Shown: positions 54,371 to 62,830, counted from the stretch's first letter. The stretch: 64,000 nucleotides of DNA from Natronospirales bacterium (GCA_021816765.1 JAKAXB010000002.1:1-64000), one strand, 5' to 3'. The notes: a model not told the origin generated them from the letters alone. Made by a program: numbers and translations.

Positions 54371-54766
54371 ATGCACTTTCACCATCCCGCCGAAGATATC
54401 GAATTCGAAATTCCAGACTCATGGTGGTACGCCGCTGGGGCACACAATTTCACGCCGTCTACTTCAGCATTTGCTGCATCGTCTGATGCCAATTGGCCAA
54501 CCATGATTGTCTCTCTAGCGGAGGTTTCAGCTCCTAGGCGCGACCCAGGCATTACTGGTCTCAATGAGGAGCGCACAATCTCTATTCTGCGTGCCTTCGT
54601 TACGGGCAATGTGTTGCCTCCCCTTGAAGGTTATCGTCCGCCATCCTCTGCCTCGAACAGGCTTGCGCTTCGTGATGGTTTCCACCGCTACTTTGCTTCT
54701 ATCGCGGTAGGTTTTACCATGCTTCCTGTATCCATCCGGCCTTACTTTGACTTCAATGCGCTCTAA
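54371..54766 (+). CDS. Integron cassette protein, possible ParB-like fold (cassette 3)
   Basis: A 131-residue protein. The C-terminal half, LRDGFHRYFASIAVGFTMLPV, given here in two parts (LRDGFHRYFASIAV, GFTMLPV), resembles the ParB/sulfiredoxin-type nuclease core with a (D)G-x-HR pattern and a following hydrophobic-Pro strand. The N-terminal half (EFEIPDSWWYAAG) is not recognised. The start ATG at 54371 lies just after the core GTTAGAG, and the stop TAA lies in R'' (GCGCTCTAAC). It therefore fits the cassette exactly. Confidence 0.6.
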   Translation: MHFHHPAEDIEFEIPDSWWYAAGAHNFTPSTSAFAASSDANWPTMIVSLAEVSAPRRDPGITGLNEERTISILRAFVTGNVLPPLEGYRPPSSASNRLALRDGFHRYFASIAVGFTMLPVSIRPYFDFNAL

Positions 54767-54818
54767 CCTTACGGTCAAGAGGGGCTAGCTACGCCAGCTC
54801 CTCAATTTAACGTTAGGG
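54758..54818 (+). other. attC site of cassette 3
   Basis: R'' GCGCTCTAAC (54758-54767) is the exact complement of the cassette's first bases GTTAGAGCGC; the right core is GTTAGGG (54812-54818). Inner arms around GGGGCTAGC and CCAGCTCC pair imperfectly. Length 61 bases is at the short end of the attC range. Confidence 0.85.
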
Positions 54819-54843
54819 CGCTAGCCACTTATTGGAGGCTCAC

Positions 54844-55419
54844 GTGGCAGAGATAACGATCAGCAAACTGACGCTAGCTCAACAGCAGTTGGAAACAGCT
54901 ATTGGCCTCTTCGTGAGCCGAAGGGACAGGATTGCTGCAATCTCCCTTGCAGGTGCGGCGGATGGGATTCTGCATGGTCTCGTTCTAAAGGCTGGCAAGC
55001 AACCCTTCGCGGATTATGCAATGGGAGTTAGGGAAGTCATGTCTGGCCAGACCCCGGCACGAGCAAAGTTTGCCAAGCATATCAACGACCAGCTGAACAT
55101 CAACGACCTGAAGCATATGGATGAAGGCGGACCGCCGGAAATAACCTTCGATCCAGACATCTCTGCTCTAGGCTCGATTCTTAAAGCCATCGCCAATCAC
55201 CATCAATTGGTGCCGAAGCATCCGGACTTCATTAAGGCGATGCTTCAATGGGCCTGGATGTTCTATGACGGCGAGAAGATCACCGAAGATGAACCATATG
55301 TAAAACCTGCTGGCGAAAAGCTCATGGGGCGCTATGTGGAGCGACCGGATGAGATCAAGAAGATGGAGACGCGCTTCGCGAAAAGATACCAAGAGATCCC
55401 GAAGGATGGTGGCAAGTAG
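54844..55419 (+). CDS. Integron cassette protein of unknown function (cassette 4)
   Basis: A 191-residue, mostly helical soluble protein, not recognised. It starts VAEITISKLTLAQQQLETAI and has a long middle segment with HMDEGGPPEITFDPD and ANHHQLVPKHPDFIK. GTG at 54844 is preceded by GGAGG at 5 bases, better than the TTG at 54832. It ends 23 bases before the R'' of its attC. No catalytic motif is obvious. Confidence 0.7.
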   Translation: MAEITISKLTLAQQQLETAIGLFVSRRDRIAAISLAGAADGILHGLVLKAGKQPFADYAMGVREVMSGQTPARAKFAKHINDQLNINDLKHMDEGGPPEITFDPDISALGSILKAIANHHQLVPKHPDFIKAMLQWAWMFYDGEKITEDEPYVKPAGEKLMGRYVERPDEIKKMETRFAKRYQEIPKDGGK

Positions 55420-55442
55420 TCGGGCACAGATATTGAACATCC

Positions 55443-55512
55443 GCGCCCTAACTCTGCAATCCACCGGACCTGCGCGAAAAGCCGCGCAGGCCGGTGATTT
55501 TTAACGTTAGAC
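55443..55512 (+). other. attC site of cassette 4
   Basis: R'' GCGCCCTAAC (55443-55452) is the exact complement of the cassette's first bases GTTAGGGCGC; the right core is GTTAGAC (55506-55512). Inner arms CACCGG-A-CCTGCGCG and CGCGCAGG-CCGGTG pair perfectly apart from one unpaired A. Confidence 0.9.
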
Positions 55513-55528
55513 CTGACGGAGGCAACCA

Positions 55529-55822
55529 ATGAACTTTCCAACTGCGATTAAACTGCCAAGCGCGTTTCTTCTGCTCGCGATGTCCGCCGCCGCCCTGGCT
55601 GTAGTCCTTGGTCACGTCGTCATGTTTGGTGCTGCCCGCGAGGCCGACGAGGGTGCCGCTGCTCATCTTTGGCAGTTGCTCATGACCGGGCAAGTTCCGC
55701 TGATTGCGTATTTCGCAATCAAGTGGCTGCCGCGTGCTCCGCGGTCCGTTCTGGCGATACTGGCGCTTCAAGGCGCCGCCGTGCTCGCCGCGCTTACACC
55801 AGTCTATTTTCTCAGGCTATAG
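55529..55822 (+). CDS. Small membrane protein, last cassette of the array (cassette 5)
   Basis: A 97-residue protein with three hydrophobic segments (FLLLAMSAAALAVVLGHVVMF, broken as FLLLAMSAAALAV and VLGHVVMF; LLMTGQVPLIAYFAI; SVLAILALQGAAVLAAL). No family recognised. GGAGG lies six bases before the ATG. The cassette starts GTTAGACCTG, but no matching R'' (CAGGTCTAAC) follows the gene, so its attC is missing and the array ends by truncation. Confidence 0.7.
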   Translation: MNFPTAIKLPSAFLLLAMSAAALAVVLGHVVMFGAAREADEGAAAHLWQLLMTGQVPLIAYFAIKWLPRAPRSVLAILALQGAAVLAALTPVYFLRL

Positions 55823-55913
55823 CAGGCATAGGCTGCAATAACATAGGGTATTCCGTCACTTCAGGCAGTGATGAAAGAACCCGCCCGAACATCCATCTAT
55901 GCCGTGTGAAGCA

Positions 55914-56306
55914 TCAGTTTTCGCTGATGCTGATCTCCAGCGCCACCCGCCGCTGCGCTTCAATGCGCCAGCCGCGCAACTGCAACACGCCTTTGGTGCC
56001 GAGTGAAATCCCGAGCAAGAGCGGTACGCGGATTCCCAGCGCGTCGAGTTCAGTCAAATCCGGCGCTTGCGCATCACCCGCATCGGTGCGATACGCCGCA
56101 AACAGGGTTTCGCCTCGCCGTTCAAGCTGGTGTCGGGCGGCCGAGATGCTTTTGGCATCCAGATCCGTGAGCGGATAACAGTGCGCGGGTGTCCGGCCGC
56201 GGGCGCCGATCATGCCCCAGCGGCTGCTGTCCGGCGCGGACTGCGCCGCATGCAGCAACTGGTTTACCAGCGTTCGCGGCAGGCTGATACGCATTTCCTC
56301 AGCCAT
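55914..56306 (-). CDS. M67/JAMM-like protein lacking metal ligands
   Basis: A 130-residue protein. Its position beside moeB and its frame (SSRWGMIGARG, LFAAYRTD, PDLTELD, LRGWRIEAQRRVALEI) match the M67 family of JAB/MPN metallopeptidases next to ThiF/MoeB-type enzymes. In active members the middle motif is YHSHP followed by PS..D, with a Glu near the start. Here it reads YRTD, so both zinc-binding His residues are gone. It may be a non-catalytic partner or a decaying gene. It overlaps the upstream thioesterase gene by 8 bases if the first ATG is used. Confidence 0.6.
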   Translation of the reverse strand: MAEEMRISLPRTLVNQLLHAAQSAPDSSRWGMIGARGRTPAHCYPLTDLDAKSISAARHQLERRGETLFAAYRTDAGDAQAPDLTELDALGIRVPLLLGISLGTKGVLQLRGWRIEAQRRVALEISISEN

Positions 56307-56802
56307 CGCCGACAGCCTCGCGATAGGCCACGAACAGACCGGTGCAGCGCGCGCACGTTACGGACTCGCAGAGGATTTCGATCCGTACCTCGAGTCGTGC
56401 CTTGCGCCGGCGTGTGAGCGTGGCAGTGAATTTCTCCCATGCCGCCGGTGCTGGCAAAGCGCAGGCGGCATGCAATCCGCCGTTCACCGGATGCAGGAAT
56501 TCCATGTGCATATCGCGCACCACGATATTCGTGCCGCGGCCGTGATCCAGGGCCAGCCACAGGAGCCCCCAGCCGGCCAGCACCGCGAGGCTCGCGAGAC
56601 TGCCGCCGAACGCGCTGCCCTGGTGGTTGTGGTTGGCGGCCAGCGGCGCGCTGAGGGTAAGTCCGTGCGCATCGAGGCTTGCTGCCCGCACCTGCATGGC
56701 TTGCGTGAGCGGAATGTGTTTGCGCAGGTAGGTTTCCAAAGCCCGGCATTCGGTCTGGGAATCGGCGAGCAGTTTGCGGAAATGCGCGGAGGCTTCAGTC
56801 AT
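56299..56802 (-). CDS. Putative thioesterase, YiiD C-terminal-domain family
   Basis: A 167-residue hot-dog-fold protein of the putative thioesterase family TIGR02447. Recognisable segments are YLRKHIPLTQAMQVRA and APLAANHNHQGSAFGGSLAS, the latter holding the likely active-site Asn/His and Gly-rich turn. Substrate unknown. The start overlaps the moeB stop by four bases (ATGA). The full series moeB - thioesterase - JAMM-like gene is one operon. Confidence 0.85.
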   Translation of the reverse strand: MTEASAHFRKLLADSQTECRALETYLRKHIPLTQAMQVRAASLDAHGLTLSAPLAANHNHQGSAFGGSLASLAVLAGWGLLWLALDHGRGTNIVVRDMHMEFLHPVNGGLHAACALPAPAAWEKFTATLTRRRKARLEVRIEILCESVTCARCTGLFVAYREAVGDG

Positions 56803-57551
56803 GAATGCACGCCGCACACCGGACAGGCAGGGTCTCGTTGCAGTTGGCTGATAGATGATTCAGACGTTACGGCATCCAGCCGCCACAACCGGCCCATGAG
56901 CGGCTGACCGATGCCGGTGATGAGCTTGATGGCTTCCACCGCCATGAGACTGCCGATGACCCCGGCCAGCGGCGCCAGGATGCCGTTGCTGCGGCAGTTT
57001 TCCAGTGCCTCGCCGCTTTCCGGATAGAGACAGGCATAACAAGGGCTGCTGGAATTGCGCGCATCGAATACCGTGAGCTGGCCCTGATAACGGATAGCGG
57101 CGCCGGAGATCAGTGGTTTGCGGGCACCCACGCAGGCGGCGTTGACCGCGAAGCGCGTGCCGAAATTGTCGCTGCCGTCCAGCACCACATTCACGTTTTT
57201 TATAGCGGCCTGCAGTTCCGTTGCATCCAAACGCCGGTCCAACAGCTCCAGCCGGCAATCCGGGTTGAGGGCATTGAGGGTTCCTGCGGCGGCCATGGTT
57301 TTAGCCGTGCCTATATCGGCGTTGGCATAAAGAATCTGGCGTTGCAGATTGGAAAGATCCACGCGGTCGAAATCGTTGAGCACCAAGGTGCCGATACCGG
57401 CGGCAGCCAGATACAGCGCGGCGGGCGAGCCCAGCCCGCCCAGACCCACGATCAGCACCCGCGCGTGCGCCAGTTTTTCCTGGCCGGCGGCGCCGAAGTC
57501 CGGCAGTGCCAGATGGCGGCTGTAGCGCAGGCTATGGTTATCGGTATCCAT
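56799..57551 (-). CDS. moeB: MoeB/ThiF-family adenylyltransferase
   Basis: A 250-residue E1-like enzyme that adenylates the C-terminus of MoaD or ThiS. ATP-binding VLIVGLGGLGSPAALYLAAAG, catalytic Arg in LQRQILY, the Asp of DGSDNFGTR and two zinc CxxC pairs (CYAC and CPVC at the C-terminus) are all present. Length matches E. coli MoeB (249 aa). Which sulfur carrier it serves cannot be told; neither moaD nor thiS is in the window. Confidence 0.9.
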   Translation of the reverse strand: MDTDNHSLRYSRHLALPDFGAAGQEKLAHARVLIVGLGGLGSPAALYLAAAGIGTLVLNDFDRVDLSNLQRQILYANADIGTAKTMAAAGTLNALNPDCRLELLDRRLDATELQAAIKNVNVVLDGSDNFGTRFAVNAACVGARKPLISGAAIRYQGQLTVFDARNSSSPCYACLYPESGEALENCRSNGILAPLAGVIGSLMAVEAIKLITGIGQPLMGRLWRLDAVTSESSISQLQRDPACPVCGVHS

Positions 57552-57670
57552 GACAAAATCACACCTGAATAGCTGGGATAAATTTTATCCTGTCGTCAGG
57601 CAGTCCGCCGGGATTTCATCCGGTAAAATATCCGTTTGCCGCCGCCATCCCCGGTGACGGCCATTTACTG

Positions 57671-58327
57671 ATGACGGATGCAGGCAAACCCGTGAGCGCG
57701 TGGGCGGAATATCTCAAGTTCTTTGCGGGCCTGCTCGCCATCCTCAATCCCATCGGCGTCATTCCGGTGTTCATCAACCTTACCCAGAACCAGACAGCGG
57801 CCGAGCGCCATCACACGGCCTTCACGGCGGCGGTGACAGTCGGTGTGGTACTGGCGGTGGCGCTGCTCGCGGGCGAGCGTATCCTGAACTTCTTCGGCAT
57901 CAGCGTGGCGTCGTTCCAGGTGGGCGGCGGCATTTTGATCCTGCTCAACTCGCTTTCGATGTTGCAGGCCAAGATGGGCCCTACGCGCCAGACGGAGGAG
58001 GAAGCACAGGAAACGGCGGAGAAGGAACAAGTGGCAGTGGTACCGTTGGGCGTACCGCTTACCGCCGGTCCCGGCGCCATCAGCACCGTGATTCTCTACG
58101 GTCACAAACCGGCACTGTTCGGCCGCTATATCATCCTGCTCATCGGCATCGCCGTGGTTTCGGCCATTGTGTGGGCCTGTTTCCGGCTGGCACCGCTCAT
58201 CTCCCGGGCCTTGAGCCGCACCGGTATCAACATCGTGACACGTCTCATGGGGCTCATCATGGCCGCCATCGGTATCGAGTTCATTGCCGCCGGCCTGCGC
58301 GTGCTGCTCCCGGCTCTCGCCAAGTGA
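57671..58327 (+). CDS. MarC-family integral membrane protein
   Basis: A 218-residue protein with six predicted membrane segments, including FFAGLLAILNPIGVIPVFI near the start and the conserved PLTAGPGAISTVI after the central cytoplasmic loop (QTEEEAQETAEKEQ). Family members are annotated as NAAT-type transporters but their substrate is unproven. It is divergent from moeB and its 3' end faces ppiB. Confidence 0.9.
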   Translation: MTDAGKPVSAWAEYLKFFAGLLAILNPIGVIPVFINLTQNQTAAERHHTAFTAAVTVGVVLAVALLAGERILNFFGISVASFQVGGGILILLNSLSMLQAKMGPTRQTEEEAQETAEKEQVAVVPLGVPLTAGPGAISTVILYGHKPALFGRYIILLIGIAVVSAIVWACFRLAPLISRALSRTGINIVTRLMGLIMAAIGIEFIAAGLRVLLPALAK

Positions 58328-58407
58328 GATGTTGCACAGGCTTTCCGGGTTGTTTCCACACAATATGTGCTGTACCGCGGGTTTCTCTTACGATTTTCCC
58401 TGCGTAA

Positions 58408-58893
58408 TCATTCGATCCGCGTCATACCGGTAATCAGCACTGGTTCAACCGGCATGTCATCATGCATGCCGTTTTTGCGGGTCCGCACCTGCGAGATTTT
58501 ATCCACTACCTCCGTTCCCCCGGTAACCTTGCCAAAGACCGCATAACCGTGGTCGCGGGTACCGTGGTTCAGGAACGAGTTGTCGGCCACGTTAATAAAA
58601 AATTGTGAAGTGGCGCTATGGATGTCGGCGGTGCGCGCCATGGCTAGGGTATAGCGCGTGTTCGACAGCCCATTGTCGGCTTCACTCTGGATGGGTGTGC
58701 GGGGTTTTTTCTGCTGCATATCATGGGTGAAGCCGCCGCCCTGGACCATGAATTTCGGGATCACGCGATGAAACAGGGTGCCATCGTAGAAACCCGCATC
58801 CACGTAACTGAGGAAATTCGCCACGCTGACGGGCGCCTTGTCGGCATAGAGATCGAGCGTGATGTCGCCGAGGCTGGTGGTCATGAGGATCAT
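58408..58893 (-). CDS. ppiB: Peptidylprolyl cis-trans isomerase, cyclophilin (PpiB type)
   Basis: A 161-residue cytoplasmic cyclophilin without a signal peptide. Active-site segments [15 protein letters not shown] (Arg and Phe of the site) and [18 protein letters not shown] are present. Length fits E. coli PpiB (164 aa). It follows prmC by about 38 bases on the same strand. Confidence 0.95.
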   Translation of the reverse strand: MILMTTSLGDITLDLYADKAPVSVANFLSYVDAGFYDGTLFHRVIPKFMVQGGGFTHDMQQKKPRTPIQSEADNGLSNTRYTLAMARTADIHSATSQFFINVADNSFLNHGTRDHGYAVFGKVTGGTEVVDKISQVRTRKNGMHDDMPVEPVLITGMTRIE

Positions 58894-58931
58894 GGCATGG
58901 CTCCGATGGATTGATCGTCCATTTTATCCCA

Positions 58932-59777
58932 TCAATCTCCAAAACGTCCCAGGGTGACGCGCTCATGGTCCGCCAAGTCATGGATGGAACGGATATCAAT
59001 GAATCCAGCGCTGGACAGCAGCGCACGCACGCGCTCGCCCTGGTCGTACCCGTGTTCCAGCAACAGCACGCCACCGGGTTCCAGATGGGTGGACGCACGC
59101 AGCACGATTTTTCGGATCGCGGCAAGGCCATCCGGTCCGCCGGTCAGTGCCCTGCGTGGTTCGAAGCGCACATCGCCGGATTGCAGGTGTGGATCATCAT
59201 CGGGTACATAGGGTGGATTTGAGGCGATTACTGCAAAGCGCCGGCCGGACAGCGGCGCGAGCCATTCACCCTGCAGGAACTCCACATTGTGGATTCCCAG
59301 GGTGTGGGCATTATCCCGGGCCACGCCTAGCGCGGCCTCATTGATGTCGGTAGCCGTGATGATGCAGTGAGGCCGCTCGGTCGCGAGTGCCAGCGCAATG
59401 GCGCCGCTGCCGGTGCCCAGATCCGCGAGATACCAGCGGGATCCCACGGGTATGAAGCGCAATGCTTCTTCCACCAGCAGTTCAGTTTCCGGGCGCGGTA
59501 TCAATGTGGCGGAGGTAACTTTCAACGACATCGCCCAGAAGTCGCGTCTGCCTGTGAGATATGCCACCGGCCTGCCCTTTTGGCGCGCAATGGTCAGGAG
59601 CACGAAATGTTTCAGCTTATCGCCGTCAATGCGTTGTTCCGGCCGTGTATACAGCTGACTACGCGGTACATTCAGCACGTGTGCCAGCAGGATTTCAGCG
59701 TCCAGGCGCGGCGTGGGACTGGTTTTGGACAGTTCCTTGCCGGTCATGCGCAGCAGGGTGGCGACGGTGACAGCCAT
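58932..59777 (-). CDS. prmC: Release factor glutamine N5-methyltransferase
   Basis: A 281-residue SAM-dependent enzyme that methylates the Gln of the GGQ motif in RF1 and RF2. SAM-binding LADLGTGSGAIALALA and catalytic ASNPPYVP are visible, with the N-terminal helical domain RPVAYLTGRRDFW typical of PrmC. prfA, its usual neighbour, is not in the window. Confidence 0.96.
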   Translation of the reverse strand: MAVTVATLLRMTGKELSKTSPTPRLDAEILLAHVLNVPRSQLYTRPEQRIDGDKLKHFVLLTIARQKGRPVAYLTGRRDFWAMSLKVTSATLIPRPETELLVEEALRFIPVGSRWYLADLGTGSGAIALALATERPHCIITATDINEAALGVARDNAHTLGIHNVEFLQGEWLAPLSGRRFAVIASNPPYVPDDDPHLQSGDVRFEPRRALTGGPDGLAAIRKIVLRASTHLEPGGVLLLEHGYDQGERVRALLSSAGFIDIRSIHDLADHERVTLGRFGD

Positions 59778-59865
59778 GATGGTTCTCTGGAAAGTGGGTT
59801 TATTTTAAGCGCTTCCGTACAATAGCATCCTATTTTCTTTCGCCGATCGGGTCGCCGGAGGCCGC

Positions 59866-61230
59866 ATGAAAGTTTATTCCAATGTGCTGGAGATGGTCGG
59901 CCGCACACCCATGCTGGAAGTCAAACGCCTCGATACGGGCCCCTGTCGCTTGTTTCTGAAACTCGAGTTCATGAATCCGGGCGGCTCGATCAAGGATCGC
60001 ATCGGTATATCCATGATCGAGGAGGCGGAAAAGCGCGGTGATATCAGACCCGGCGATACCATCATTGAGGCTACGGCCGGCAACACGGGCCTGGGGCTGG
60101 CACTGGTGGCGGCGCAGAAAGGCTATCATCTGATTCTGGTCATTCCCGACAAGATGAGCCAGGAAAAGATTTTCAATCTGCGCGCCATGGGCGCAGAAGT
60201 GGTGCTGACCCGCTCTGATGTGGGTAAGGGCCATCCGGAGTATTACCAGGATCTGGCCAGGCGCATGGCCCGGGAAATGCATACCTATTTCATCAATCAG
60301 TTCGGCAACCCCGACAACGTGAAGGCCCATGAAACCACTACTGGCCCGGAAATCTGGGAACAGATGGGGCACAAGCTCGACGCAGTGGTGGTCGGCGTGG
60401 GTTCCAGCGGTACACTCACCGGTATCGGCCGCTATTTCCAGCGTGTGTCACCGCAAGTGGAAGTGGTGTTGGCAGACCCCCAGGGCTCGGTGCTGGCCGA
60501 ATACATCCATAGCGGCAAACTGGGCGAGAAAGGCAGCTGGCTGGTGGAAGGCATCGGTGAGGATTTCATCCCCGATATCTGCGACCTGTCGGTGGTAAAG
60601 CACGCCTACACCATTCCAGACAGCGAAGCCTTTGCCACGGCGCGCGAGGTTCTGCACAAGGAAGGCCTGCTGCTGGGCTCCTCATCCGGTACGCTGATCG
60701 CGGCGGCGCTGCACTACTGCCGTGCGCAGAAAACAGCCAAGCGTGTGGTAACACTGGGCTGCGACACCGGCAACAAATACCTGTCCAAGTTGTATAACGA
60801 TTTCTGGATGATCGAGCAGGGTTTCCTGGAACGGCCCAAGCGCGGTGATCTCGGTGACTACGTGGGTCGCCCGTACTGGGAGCGGGCCACGGTTTACGTG
60901 GGACCCGGGGATACACTGGCCACCGCGCATACCCGCATGCGCAATAATGGCATTTCCCAGTTGCCGGTGATTGAAGGCAAGATTTTTCTGGGTGCGGTGG
61001 CGGAAAGGGACCTCATCCGGGCGGTGCGCCACGATACGCGTGGCTTCACCCAGGAGGTGCGCAGCGCGTTAAATGCCGAATTCCCCCGCATCAATGCGCA
61101 GCGAAAGATGGAAGACCTGTTTGCGCTGCTGGAGAGGGAAACCGCCGTGGCAATCATGGGTGGCGACGAGTTCCTGGGTCTGGTGACGCGCAGTGATCTG
61201 CTAAATCGTCTGAGGTTACAGCCGCAGTAA
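59866..61230 (+). CDS. cbs: Cystathionine beta-synthase
   Basis: A 454-residue fold-type II PLP enzyme with C-terminal CBS domains (~335-454; DTLATAHTRMRNNGISQLPV and a second repeat). The PLP lysine is in NPGGSIKDRIG and the phosphate-binding loop in EATAGNTGLGLAL; VGSSGTLTG is further on. It has no N-terminal haem region of animal CBS. Condenses serine (or acetylserine) with homocysteine. The adjacent cystathionine gamma-lyase-type gene supports reverse transsulfuration. Confidence 0.92.
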   Translation: MKVYSNVLEMVGRTPMLEVKRLDTGPCRLFLKLEFMNPGGSIKDRIGISMIEEAEKRGDIRPGDTIIEATAGNTGLGLALVAAQKGYHLILVIPDKMSQEKIFNLRAMGAEVVLTRSDVGKGHPEYYQDLARRMAREMHTYFINQFGNPDNVKAHETTTGPEIWEQMGHKLDAVVVGVGSSGTLTGIGRYFQRVSPQVEVVLADPQGSVLAEYIHSGKLGEKGSWLVEGIGEDFIPDICDLSVVKHAYTIPDSEAFATAREVLHKEGLLLGSSSGTLIAAALHYCRAQKTAKRVVTLGCDTGNKYLSKLYNDFWMIEQGFLERPKRGDLGDYVGRPYWERATVYVGPGDTLATAHTRMRNNGISQLPVIEGKIFLGAVAERDLIRAVRHDTRGFTQEVRSALNAEFPRINAQRKMEDLFALLERETAVAIMGGDEFLGLVTRSDLLNRLRLQPQ

Positions 61231-61253
61231 CAAGCTGTCGCACGATCCAATGT

Positions 61254-61282
61254 GAATCGCGGCGGGGACCGCCGCTCCCACA
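61254..61282. repeat. REP-like palindrome, family copy 5
   Basis: AATCGCGGCGGGG then ACCGCCGCTCCCAC between the transsulfuration genes, matching the copies at 5534, 5584, 13443 and 46067. Confidence 0.6.
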
Positions 61283-61303
61283 ATCAGTGAAAGGTAAACA
61301 GTA

Positions 61304-62470
61304 ATGTATCCCTCAGGCAAGAAACCCGGCTTTGCCACCCGCGCGATCCATGCCGGCCAGTCGCCGGATCCGTCCACCGGCGCGGTGATGCAGCCCATTT
61401 ATGCGACTTCCACCTACGCGCAGGAAAGTCCCGGCAAGCACAAGGGCTACGAGTATTCGCGCACCCAGAACCCCACACGCATGGCTTATGAACGCTGCGT
61501 AGCGGATCTCGAGGACGGTACGCGCGGCTTCGCCTTTGCGTCCGGGATGGCGGCTACCGCCACTATCCTGGATTTGCTGGATTCCGGCAGCCATGTGATC
61601 GCCATGGACGACATGTATGGCGGTACGTACCGTTTGTTCGAACGCGTGCGCAAGCGCTCCGCGGGTCTCAAGTTCAGCTATGTGGACCTGCGCGAACCCA
61701 AGGCGTTGGCCGCCGCCATCCGTCCGGAAACGCGACTCATCTGGGTGGAGACGCCCAGTAACCCGCTGTTGAAACTGGTGGACCTGGCCATGGTGGCGGA
61801 AATGGCGCACCAGCACAAAATAATAACGGTATGTGACAACACCTTTGCGTCACCCTATATACAACGGCCCATTGAATACGGCTTCGATCTGGTGATGCAT
61901 TCCGCCACCAAGTATCTTAACGGCCACTCGGACATGGTGGGCGGCATGGTGGTGGTGGGTGAGCGCGCCGATCTCGCCGAGCAGCTCGCCTTCCTGCAGA
62001 ATTCTGTCGGTGCCATTGCGGGACCGTTTGACAGCTTTCTCGCACTACGTGGTCTCAAGACCCTGGCGCTGCGCATGGAACGCCATTGCAGTAACGCACT
62101 GGAACTCGCCAGCTGGCTGGAAAAGCACCCGCGGGTGGAGCGCGTGGTCTATCCCGGGCTCAGCAGCCATCCCCAGCAGGCACTGGCGAAACGGCAGATG
62201 CGTGCCTTTGGCGGCATGCTGACAATTTTTCTCAGGGGTGGGGAACCGGAAGCCCGCCGTTTTCTGGGGCATTGCAGGCTGTTTACACTGGCCGAAAGCC
62301 TGGGCGGCGTGGAGAGCCTCATCGAGCATCCGGGCATCATGACCCATGCGTCCGTTCCCAGGGAGGTGCGCGCTACATTGGGTGTGAGCGATGCGCTGGT
62401 GCGCTTGTCGGTGGGCGTGGAGGACGCAGCCGACCTGCGAGCGGACTTGGAGCAGGCGTTCGCCTCCTGA
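61304..62470 (+). CDS. Cystathionine gamma-lyase/gamma-synthase family enzyme
   Basis: A 388-residue Cys/Met metabolism PLP enzyme. PLP-binding SATKYLNGHSDMVGG contains the Schiff-base Lys; YSRTQNPTR and ASGMAATATI are the usual N-terminal motifs, and VCDNTFASPYIQRP the Asp site. Gamma-synthase and gamma-lyase cannot be separated safely by eye; the neighbouring cbs gene favours lyase (cystathionine to cysteine). It follows cbs after 73 bases holding a REP-like palindrome. Confidence 0.9.
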   Translation: MYPSGKKPGFATRAIHAGQSPDPSTGAVMQPIYATSTYAQESPGKHKGYEYSRTQNPTRMAYERCVADLEDGTRGFAFASGMAATATILDLLDSGSHVIAMDDMYGGTYRLFERVRKRSAGLKFSYVDLREPKALAAAIRPETRLIWVETPSNPLLKLVDLAMVAEMAHQHKIITVCDNTFASPYIQRPIEYGFDLVMHSATKYLNGHSDMVGGMVVVGERADLAEQLAFLQNSVGAIAGPFDSFLALRGLKTLALRMERHCSNALELASWLEKHPRVERVVYPGLSSHPQQALAKRQMRAFGGMLTIFLRGGEPEARRFLGHCRLFTLAESLGGVESLIEHPGIMTHASVPREVRATLGVSDALVRLSVGVEDAADLRADLEQAFAS

Positions 62471-62526
62471 AACACAAATGAAAAGAGCAGATCGTTTCCG
62501 ACCTGCCCTTAATCATTTGCTCCCCA

Positions 62527-62548
62527 GCCATCCGCCGGGGCGGGTGGC
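62527..62548. terminator. Possible bidirectional terminator hairpin
   Basis: GCCATCCG and CGGGTGGC pair around a CCGGGG loop, in the gap between the converging lyase and small lipoprotein genes. There is no strong T-run, so it is only a hairpin in a plausible place. Confidence 0.3.
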
Positions 62549-62584
62549 CTGAAGGATTGACCCGGCGTCCGCCGGAATCACGCC

Positions 62585-62788
62585 CTACTTTTTCGGAGGA
62601 GTTTTTGTGCTAGCAGCCGGAGCCTTCGTCGCCGTGCTGGCCGCCGGGGCAGCCGTTGAAGCAGCTGTTGAGGCTGCCGGAGCAGCCGTGGAGGCCGCCG
62701 GGGTCGCAGGAGCTTCGCTCTTCTTGCCGCAGGCAGTCAGAGTGAGCGCCAAAGCGGCAGCAGAAAGGACAACAACGTATTTATTCAT
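62585..62788 (-). CDS. Small Ala/Thr-rich repeat lipoprotein
   Basis: A 67-residue protein with signal peptide and lipobox LTAC (Cys20), then GKKSEAPATP and a low-complexity tail built from AAPAAST/AAST repeats, ending KTPPKK. Small lipoproteins with this kind of tail occur in gammaproteobacteria upstream of LysA-type genes (LptM/YifL-like), but the tail here is unlike those. Function unknown; a flexible surface or linker peptide is likely. The gene has a good promoter candidate. Confidence 0.75.
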   Translation of the reverse strand: MNKYVVVLSAAALALTLTACGKKSEAPATPAASTAAPAASTAASTAAPAASTATKAPAASTKTPPKK

Positions 62789-62830
62789 GTTCGTTCACCA
62801 CCAGTGTGCAAAAAAAGTAACCGTAAAACC

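Noticed and set aside
55914-56306. Active JAMM metallopeptidase
   Set aside because: The HxH zinc motif and early Glu are missing although the surrounding pattern fits.
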